Of a stretch of 10,900 nucleotides of DNA, positions 5,690 to 10,900 are shown one piece after another (positions within the stretch are counted from its first letter, which is position 1; each line of letters opens with the position of its first letter). The notes beneath the pieces were generated by a model that did not search any database, was not told the DNA's origin, and was given only the letters and a program-made list of their open reading frames with translations. Position numbers and translations under genes: made by a program. The stretch is from Methanobacteriota archaeon (lineage in GTDB: Archaea; Halobacteriota; Methanosarcinia; Methanosarcinales; Methanoperedenaceae): assembly GCA_018900975.1 (NCBI GenBank), contig JAHIFK010000077.1, forward strand, positions 1-10,900, in the 5' to 3' direction.

Positions 5690-6760
5690 ATGGTAGAGAC
5701 ACAGGAGATTCTAGATATATTAGAGGGTTACGATAAAGACGAGCTTGCAATAACCACTGTCTGCTCGCACAGCAGCCTCCAGCTTTTTGATGGAGCAAGG
5801 AAAGAAGGTTTCAGGACGATCGGTATCTGCATAGGCGCGCCGCCAAAATTTTACGATGCATTCCCGAAAGCAAAACCTGATGAATTTTTCGTCGTAAAGA
5901 ATTACAAGGATATCCTTTCAAAAGCAAAAGAACTGGCTGCAAAGAACGCAATAATTATACCGCATGGTTCTTTCGTGGAGTACCTCGGGGCTGAGAATTT
6001 CCAGACGCTACGCCTCCCCACGTACGGCAACCGCCGCGTGCTTGAATGGGAATCAGACAGGGACATGAGCAGGAAGTGGCTTGAGTCTGCAGGAATAAAA
6101 ATGCCCAGGCAGATAAAGAACCCGGAGGATATCCATTCGCCAATGATGGTTAAGTACTACGGCGCCAAGGGCGGCATGGGTTTTTTTGTTGTGAAGAATT
6201 ATTCAGACTTCAAGAAGAGGATAAATCCAACTGAGAAATATACGATACAGGAATTCGTGCTTGGAACGCGTTATTACATGCATTATTTTTATTCACCTAT
6301 CAAGCAGGACGGCTACGCGCTGAGCAAAGGGACGCTTGAACTCCTTGGCATTGACAGGCGCGTTGAATCCAATGCTGATGAGATATTCAGGATAGGCTCA
6401 CCGACTGAACTGGCAGAGGCTGAGATATACCCAACCTTTGTAGTGACAGGCAATATTCCGCTTATAGTGAGAGAATCGCTGCTCCCAAGGATATTCGATA
6501 TGGGTGAACGGGTAGTTGAGAAATCACTTGAACTGTTCGGGGGAATGATAGGCCCGTTCTGTCTTGAGGCAGTAGTGACGGACACACTTGAGTTGAAAGT
6601 ATTTGAGATATCGGCTCGCATTGTCGCAGGGACTAATCTTTTCATTTCCGGCTCTCCGTACTCCGATCTTATGGAGGAAAAACTCTCAATGGGACGACGC
6701 ATCGCGCGCGAAATTAAGACGGCGCGGGATATGGACCGGCTTCCCGAGGTGCTTTCTTGA
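5690..6760 (+). CDS. purP: FAICAR synthetase PurP (formate-dependent purine biosynthesis)
   Basis: This 356-residue enzyme is of the archaeal PurP family, which uses ATP and formate to convert AICAR to FAICAR in the ninth step of IMP synthesis, replacing the folate-dependent PurH step. The N-terminal domain has the family signature ITTVCSHSSLQLFDGARKEGF (21-41). The ATP-grasp part has MVKYYGAKGGMGFF near the middle and metal-binding acidic positions E293 (FCLE) and E306 (VFEISARIVAGTN) near the end. The length matches the family's usual 350-360 residues. The start is the ATG at 5690. The frame runs open a further 270 bases upstream, but that part has no family similarity and precedes the TATA box. 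The gene overlaps the next one by four bases (TTGA), so the pair is co-transcribed. It acts in the cytosol. Confidence 0.93.
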   Translation: MVETQEILDILEGYDKDELAITTVCSHSSLQLFDGARKEGFRTIGICIGAPPKFYDAFPKAKPDEFFVVKNYKDILSKAKELAAKNAIIIPHGSFVEYLGAENFQTLRLPTYGNRRVLEWESDRDMSRKWLESAGIKMPRQIKNPEDIHSPMMVKYYGAKGGMGFFVVKNYSDFKKRINPTEKYTIQEFVLGTRYYMHYFYSPIKQDGYALSKGTLELLGIDRRVESNADEIFRIGSPTELAEAEIYPTFVVTGNIPLIVRESLLPRIFDMGERVVEKSLELFGGMIGPFCLEAVVTDTLELKVFEISARIVAGTNLFISGSPYSDLMEEKLSMGRRIAREIKTARDMDRLPEVLS

Positions 6761-8139
6761 AATCAAGATATGATGTTATAATTGTGGGCGCAGGACCGGC
6801 AGGCATGTTCGCGGCAGATGAACTTGCAGGCAGGATTGATACACTCATCATCGACCAGGGACGCGAGATTGAAAAACGAGAATGTAAGATGAAGCGCCGC
6901 GGTATCTGCACTCACTGCGACCCCTGCGATATCATGTGCGGGGTTGGCGGAGCAGGGACTTATTCTGACGGGACGCTGAATCTGCGTCCAGACGTTGGCG
7001 GCGACCTTGCAGAACAGACGGGAGACCCTGAATATGCATGGGAACTTGTGGATCACGTTGACAAGGTTTTCGTGCGTTACGGCGCGCCTGAGCATTTGTA
7101 CATCCCGAAAGGAGATGAGGTCGAACTCTTGAAACGAAGGGCTGCTGCCGTGGGTGCTCGCTTTATCGAGATTACACAGAGGCATATGGGGTCTGATAAC
7201 GCTCCAAAGGTCATAGGGAATTTTGAGAAGGACCTGAAGGACAGGGGTATTGAATTCCTCATGAGTACAAAGGTGGAGGATCTGATTATTGAGGAAAATG
7301 CTTGCGTGGGGGTAGTATTAAAAGACGGGGCAGAGATACGCTCGCGTTTTACGATAATCGCGCCGGGAAGGGTGGGAGCAACATGGATAGATGGAGTCGT
7401 AAAGAAGCATAAGATAGGGGCTAAATACGCGCCAATTGACGTGGGCGTCAGGGTTGAAGTGCCCGCGATCATTATGGACCCGATAACAAAGATAAATCGC
7501 GACCCTAAATTCCATATCCAGACTAAGACCTATGATGATTTCGTGAGAACGTTCTGCACTAACGAGCACGGCTTCGTGGTAAAGGAGGAGTACGAAGGAT
7601 TCATAGCCACGAACGGGCATTCTTTGAGCAACCTTGAATCAGAGAACACAAATTTTGCTTTTCTCGTGAGGGTGGAACTCACAGAGCCTATTGAGAACAC
7701 AGTCCGTTATGGGCGCAGCATAGCGAAACTTGCCACAACCATTGGAGGCGGCAAGCCTGTGCTTCAGAGATTGGGCGACCTCAGGAGGGGAAGGCGCAGT
7801 ACTGAAGCGCGGCTCATGAAGAATACTGTGGTCAATACTCTGAAAGATGTGACGCCGGGGGACATCTCAATGGCGCTTCCTCACCGCATTGTTACAGATA
7901 TCAGGGAAGGGCTTGAAGTGCTGAATGAGATAATACCTGGTGTAGCCTCTGATTCAACGCTCCTTTACGCGCCTGAGGTTAAGTTCTATTCAATGCAGGT
8001 GCTGGTTGACAGGAACATGGAAAGTTCGGTGAAGAACCTGTTCGCTGCAGGGGATGGCGCCGGGCTTTCAAGGGATATAGTGAATGCTGCGGCGACGGGA
8101 GTTATTGCGGCAAGAGGGATATTGAAGAAGGCGGGATAG
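6757..8139 (+). CDS. FAD-dependent oxidoreductase, COG2509 type
   Basis: This is a 460-residue flavoprotein. A Rossmann-type FAD-binding start, YDVIIVGAGPAGMFAADEL (5-23), is followed by a cysteine-rich segment C51-x2-C54-x2-C57-x3-C61 running into GVGGAGTYSDGTLNL, which is typical of the COG2509 group. A second FAD-contacting segment near the end reads NLFAAGDGAGLSRDIVNAAATG. The substrate is not known for this family. The four cysteines have ferredoxin-like [4Fe-4S] spacing, so an iron-sulphur cluster is possible. The start is a TTG at 6757 overlapping the purP TGA. A GAGGTG five bases upstream supports it, so translation is probably coupled to purP. No signal peptide or membrane span is visible, so it is cytosolic. 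A link to purine synthesis is only suggested by position. Confidence 0.85.
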   Translation: MKSRYDVIIVGAGPAGMFAADELAGRIDTLIIDQGREIEKRECKMKRRGICTHCDPCDIMCGVGGAGTYSDGTLNLRPDVGGDLAEQTGDPEYAWELVDHVDKVFVRYGAPEHLYIPKGDEVELLKRRAAAVGARFIEITQRHMGSDNAPKVIGNFEKDLKDRGIEFLMSTKVEDLIIEENACVGVVLKDGAEIRSRFTIIAPGRVGATWIDGVVKKHKIGAKYAPIDVGVRVEVPAIIMDPITKINRDPKFHIQTKTYDDFVRTFCTNEHGFVVKEEYEGFIATNGHSLSNLESENTNFAFLVRVELTEPIENTVRYGRSIAKLATTIGGGKPVLQRLGDLRRGRRSTEARLMKNTVVNTLKDVTPGDISMALPHRIVTDIREGLEVLNEIIPGVASDSTLLYAPEVKFYSMQVLVDRNMESSVKNLFAAGDGAGLSRDIVNAAATGVIAARGILKKAG

Positions 8140-8150
8140 AATTTATCTGT

Positions 8151-8191
8151 TAACAACAATATAACAGAAATGTTATATAACAAAATTGTTA
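8151..8191. repeat. Cluster of TAACA/TGTTA inverted repeats
   Basis: TATAACA-GAAA-TGTTATA (8160-8177) is a perfect 7-base-arm hairpin with a GAAA loop. TAACAA-AA-TTGTTA (8178-8191) follows directly with 6-base perfect arms, and a further TTAACAACAA lies just before (8150-8159). It sits 12 bases after the stop of the FAD gene and about 80 bases before the glycosylase start. It may be a 3'-end structure of the purP operon or a multi-site operator. It lacks a T-run, so a simple intrinsic terminator is less likely. Confidence 0.6.
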
Positions 8192-8240
8192 GATAACGAT
8201 TGAACAGCCAACTTCGAGAAATACCTTATTATCTTCAATC

Positions 8241-8250
8241 AAAATTTATT
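8241..8250 (+). promoter_or_regulatory. Possible TATA box of the glycosylase gene
   Basis: AAAATTTATT is about 20-29 bases ahead of the ATG at 8270, giving a leaderless message. No ribosome binding site precedes the ATG, which agrees with this. Confidence 0.35.
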
Positions 8251-8269
8251 TCAACCCCGCAAAGCATCC

Positions 8270-9103
8270 ATGACTATGTACCGCATCCAAGCTCCAGACT
8301 TCAACCTCGACCTCACTCTCTCATGCGGTCAGGTATTCCGCTGGGATAAAAAGGATCAATGGGCAGGAGACGTCAACGGAGCCGTCGTCAGGGCAGAACA
8401 GGAAGGCAGCGAACTTATCATTGAATCAACCCTTGACAAAAAATCCATTCAGGATTATTTCAGGCTGGACGACAACATTGAAAAGATATACTCTGAGATC
8501 GGAAAAGATGAACTGATAAACTCATTGATCAGAAAATACCACGGTCTTCGTCTCATCAGGCAGGACCCCTGGGAATGCCTTGCATCATATATATGCTCAA
8601 GCAACAATACCATTAGGAATATCAAAAATTCCATAAGGCTGATGTGTGAATGTTTCGGGAACAGGATCGAGGAAGGGTATTACTCTTTTCCCACCCCTGA
8701 GGCGCTTGCGCAGGTTGAACTATGCGACATGGCTTCATGCAGGATGGGGTTTCGGGCGCCAAATCTTCGAAGCGCCGCAACCATGATAGCGGACGGGGAA
8801 TTTGACCTGAACGGAATAAAAGACATGTCTTATAAAAAAGGACGTGAGGAACTTGTCAAAGTTAAGGGTGTCGGGAACAAGATCGCGGACTGCGTACTGC
8901 TTTTTGCGTTCGGGAAGCTTGAGTCCTTCCCTGTTGATACGCATATCGAACAGATCATGGAAAGGTTCTATTCCAAGTCATTTCATGATGCAAAAAAGAG
9001 CAAAAAGCGGGATACTATAGCTGATTTTGCAAGGGGGTATTTCGGGAGATACTGCGGTTATGCGCAGGAGTACCTGTATCTCGAGGACCTGGAAAAATTA
9101 TGA
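8270..9103 (+). CDS. 8-oxoguanine DNA glycosylase/AP lyase, OGG1 type
   Basis: This is a 277-residue base-excision-repair enzyme that removes 8-oxoguanine from DNA and cuts the abasic site. The N-terminal OGG domain is recognisable from FNLDLTLSCGQVFRW (11-25). The central helical domain has DPWECLASYICSSNN (99-113). The helix-hairpin-helix motif KVKGVGNKIADC (197-208) carries the predicted catalytic lysine K204, and PVDTH carries the catalytic aspartate D223, at the positions equivalent to K249 and D268 of human OGG1. All key residues are present, so the enzyme looks active. The full N-terminal domain separates it from the shorter archaeal Ogg2 enzymes (about 200 residues). ATG at 8270 is used; ATG at 8276 would remove two residues. 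It stands alone as a transcription unit. Confidence 0.92.
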   Translation: MTMYRIQAPDFNLDLTLSCGQVFRWDKKDQWAGDVNGAVVRAEQEGSELIIESTLDKKSIQDYFRLDDNIEKIYSEIGKDELINSLIRKYHGLRLIRQDPWECLASYICSSNNTIRNIKNSIRLMCECFGNRIEEGYYSFPTPEALAQVELCDMASCRMGFRAPNLRSAATMIADGEFDLNGIKDMSYKKGREELVKVKGVGNKIADCVLLFAFGKLESFPVDTHIEQIMERFYSKSFHDAKKSKKRDTIADFARGYFGRYCGYAQEYLYLEDLEKL

Positions 9104-9123
9104 AAACATCAGATTTTCGAATA

Positions 9124-9132
9124 TTCTATATA
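9124..9132 (+). promoter_or_regulatory. Probable TATA box of the thioredoxin-like gene
   Basis: TTCTATATA lies about 23-31 bases ahead of the ATG at 9155. No ribosome binding site lies between, so the message is probably leaderless. Confidence 0.5.
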
Positions 9133-9154
9133 CCCCAAAGCCAATCCTGTTATA

Positions 9155-9670
9155 ATGAAGCTTATACACATAGCGATATTGCTATTACTTTTCGTTCCTG
9201 CTGCAGCTGGCGTCACAAATTGGTATAACTATGAGGATGGTATGGTTGCAGCAGGTTCGATGCAGAAACCTGTTATTATTGATTTTTACGCTGACTGGTG
9301 CCAGCCGTGCGTTGCGATGGAAGAGGGAACGTACCCTGACCCACGGGTTGTCTCTGAACTTTCGGATTTTGTTGCTATAAAGGTAGATACACAGAAGCGG
9401 ATCGATATTGAAACCAATTACGGTATCGCCTACTACCCCACGGTTGTGTTCCTTGATACAAAAGGCAGGGAAGTTTCAAGGCATATTGGTTATCTCGGGC
9501 CTGAAGAAATGATAGAGGAGATAAGACTGTCGCGCGGGAAGTTACCAAAAGAATCTCCAGGATTTGATGCCCTGTTTCTCTTATCTGCATTCGTTGGTGT
9601 TATGATCACCCTTATGTATAGACGTGTATTTTCACGCAATGCTTCAGACAAACGTGTTCTCGACCCCTAA
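9155..9670 (+). CDS. Exported thioredoxin-like protein with a PGF-CTERM-type C-terminal anchor
   Basis: This 171-residue protein starts with a clear signal peptide: K2, a hydrophobic run (residues 3-15) and an AAAG cleavage region. A thioredoxin domain follows (about 25-125) with active site W48-C49-Q50-P51-C52 inside FYADWCQPCVAMEE and a cis-proline Y94-P95-T96. The C-terminus has S134-P135-G136-F137 directly before a hydrophobic helix (139-154) and then arginines RRVFSRN. PGF plus helix plus basic tail is the layout of archaeal PGF-CTERM domains, which archaeosortase removes while attaching the protein to a lipid. The tail after the helix is about 16 residues, longer than usual. The protein likely performs thiol-disulphide exchange outside the cell membrane, and resembles the DsbD C-terminal domain. 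It has its own promoter. The next 199 bases (9671-9869) contain no gene. Confidence 0.85.
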   Translation: MKLIHIAILLLLFVPAAAGVTNWYNYEDGMVAAGSMQKPVIIDFYADWCQPCVAMEEGTYPDPRVVSELSDFVAIKVDTQKRIDIETNYGIAYYPTVVFLDTKGREVSRHIGYLGPEEMIEEIRLSRGKLPKESPGFDALFLLSAFVGVMITLMYRRVFSRNASDKRVLDP

Positions 9671-9829
9671 TGGCGTGACGGTTGAGTGGAGGCGCAACTT
9701 TGAACGGTCCTTTTGATTCTAACAACAAACACAAAAGAAGTAATGAAAGGAAATAATTTCAGGACTCTACACTATGTAGTCACGAAATTTCATGGTCTGA
9801 AATAGTTACAACACACATTGAAGAACAAC

Positions 9830-9837
9830 TATAAATA
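9830..9837 (+). promoter_or_regulatory. Probable TATA box of the response regulator operon
   Basis: TATAAATA lies 33 bases before the ATG at 9870. A run of five AAT units (9847-9861) fills most of the short space to the start codon. The leader would be about ten bases with no ribosome binding site. Confidence 0.5.
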
Positions 9838-9869
9838 GTTTGCATCAATAATAATAATAATTATCATAT

Positions 9870-10226
9870 ATGACAAAAGTACTTGTAGTTGAAGATAATC
9901 CCCTTAACATGGAACTGGTGATCGAGATACTTATAGCGCGGGGCTTTACTGTTCATGAGGCCATCAACGGGGAAGAAGCACTAAAAAAAGCAGAAACTGA
10001 AGATTATGACCTTATTCTAATGGATATTGAACTGCCAGGTTTGGATGGCGTTGAAGTGACCAGGATACTGAAAAGCAAAAATCGAAATGTCCCTGTGGTA
10101 GCTCTGACCTCTTACGCAATGAAAGGGGACAGAGAACGTTTTCTTTCAGCCGGATTTAATGAATATTTGTCAAAACCTCTTGATATATCGGACTTTCTCA
10201 ATAGATTAGAAAAATATAAAAAATAA
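9870..10226 (+). CDS. Single-domain response regulator (CheY/DivK-like receiver)
   Basis: This 118-residue protein consists of a receiver domain and no output domain. The acidic pocket is E8-D9, the phosphoacceptor is D52 in LILMDIELPGLDG, the switch threonine is T80 in VVALTSYAM, and the conserved lysine is K102 in SKPLD. All active residues are present, so it can be phosphorylated by a histidine kinase. The sequence start KVLVVEDNPLNMELV resembles DivK-like receivers found in many archaea and bacteria. The gene ends 24 bases before the sensor kinase, so the two are probably one operon and the kinase its phosphodonor. With no output domain it would act through protein contacts or as a phosphate relay. 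Confidence 0.93.
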   Translation: MTKVLVVEDNPLNMELVIEILIARGFTVHEAINGEEALKKAETEDYDLILMDIELPGLDGVEVTRILKSKNRNVPVVALTSYAMKGDRERFLSAGFNEYLSKPLDISDFLNRLEKYKK

Positions 10227-10250
10227 TTTGAATATTATAATGAGGTATTA

Positions 10251-10900
10251 ATGAAACTGCCCAACGTAACATTAATCATGTTTTTATCAGAGTTTGTATT
10301 ACTCTTAATCCTGCCATGGGTATCATTGGGTTTTGTTACAATTCGCCAGGAAATACTTTTGATTCTCGTGGGGGGGCCTGCTTATCTTTAATATGGCATT
10401 CATGTGGGGGCGTGAGACAAATATCAGATCAGGGCTTATCCTGATGAATGCAGAGCTTTGCGGCTCTGGCAAGAATCAGGGAAATGTAACAACAGGGGAC
10501 GTGGATGAAATAGCTGGTCTTGACCGATCCATAAAAGACGTTATGAGTGAATTGGAGCGCTCCCGTTCACGGCAAAAGCTCCTGGAAGAAGCGCTGGCTG
10601 TTCAAAGGAAAGAGGTTGAACAAAAGGTTGAGGAGAGGACCGAAGAACTGGAAGCTGCAAACCGCAAACTCAGGCTGGAGATCAGGGAGCATGAACGAAT
10701 TGAGGAGCGCCTTAAGAAGTCAGAAGAAGAATACCGTTTATTCCTGGAATCCACTGAAGATTCCATATATATGGTGGACCGCAAAGGCAACTATCAGTAC
10801 ATGAATCCTAAGCATCTGGCACGGCTGGGGATCGGATATTTTTACGGGCGGGGATTTGGGGATTGCCACCAGGCTTCTGAGACTGACGTTTTCATGGAAA
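10251..10900 (+). CDS. Membrane PAS sensor histidine kinase, N-terminal part, frameshifted (partial, runs past the window end)
   Basis: An ATG at 10251 has GAGGT four bases upstream. It opens a frame with a first hydrophobic helix (LIMFLSEFVLLLILPWVSLG) and the start of a second (EILLILVGG), ending at a TAA (10389-10391). A different frame then continues without a stop from 10363 to the window end. Removing one G from the run of seven (10370-10376) joins them into GGLLIFNMAFMWGRETN, completing the second helix. Beyond this come a HAMP-like linker (GDVDEIAGLDRSIKDVMSEL), a coiled coil (KVEERTEELEAANRKLRLEI) and a PAS domain beginning SEEEYRLFLESTEDSIYMVD. The histidine kinase catalytic domains lie outside. 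PAS domains sense a ligand or redox state and signal to the adjacent regulator. It may be a sequencing error, a phase-variable run or a true pseudogene. Without correction an in-frame ATG at 10393 would give a form lacking the first helix. Confidence 0.75.

Noticed and set aside
9751..9801. Weak hairpin TTTCAG...CTGAAA after the thioredoxin-like gene
   Set aside because: The arms are only six bases and about 40 bases apart with a poor inner stem and no T-run, so it is not convincing as a terminator.
10547..10804. Open frame inside the kinase coiled-coil region
   Set aside because: It is a shadow in another frame. The true frame shows coiled-coil heptads running into a PAS domain.

Overview
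The window looks archaeal, most likely from a methanogen-related lineage such as the Methanosarcinales. This is an inference. It rests on a purP-type FAICAR synthetase (an archaeal purine enzyme), a thioredoxin-like protein ending in what looks like a PGF-CTERM sorting tail, TATA boxes about 25-35 bases ahead of several start codons with little or no leader, and a mix of long bacterial-type genes (clpB, two-component proteins) with small toxin-antitoxin pairs. No rRNA, tRNA, CRISPR array or insertion sequence was seen.

Layout. 1-1110: the end of a small zinc-ribbon protein (+), a coding-like stretch after its stop codons, a TPR protein (-), and the relic of a HerA-like ATPase (-). 1116-4498, all minus strand: clpB, whose last codons and stop lie in a tandem decamer repeat, preceded by an overlapping MNT nucleotidyltransferase/HEPN pair. 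4499-4750: a divergent intergenic region with promoters on both sides. 4751-5430 (+): a UPF0175 antitoxin followed by a DUF3368 PIN-like toxin that has lost its N-terminus and its own start. 5431-5689: no intact gene, only short minus-strand coding-like fragments. 5690-8139 (+): purP and a COG2509-type FAD oxidoreductase, joined by a four-base overlap. 8140-8269: a cluster of TAACA/TGTTA inverted repeats. 8270-9670: an OGG1-type DNA glycosylase and an exported thioredoxin-like protein, each with its own promoter. 9870-10900: a single-domain response regulator and the beginning of a PAS sensor kinase whose frame is broken at a run of seven G.

Working together. The MNT/HEPN and UPF0175/DUF3368 pairs are two head-to-head toxin-antitoxin-type modules, and the second is decayed. 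PurP and the FAD protein are translationally coupled. The response regulator and kinase form one signalling operon. ClpB would act as a protein disaggregase. Much of 1-5690 looks like an accessory region in decay, with at least two gene relics, whereas 5690-9670 looks like conserved chromosome. The most useful points to check are the kinase frameshift, the truncated toxin, the PGF-CTERM-like thioredoxin, the repeat-encoded ClpB end and the HerA relic.
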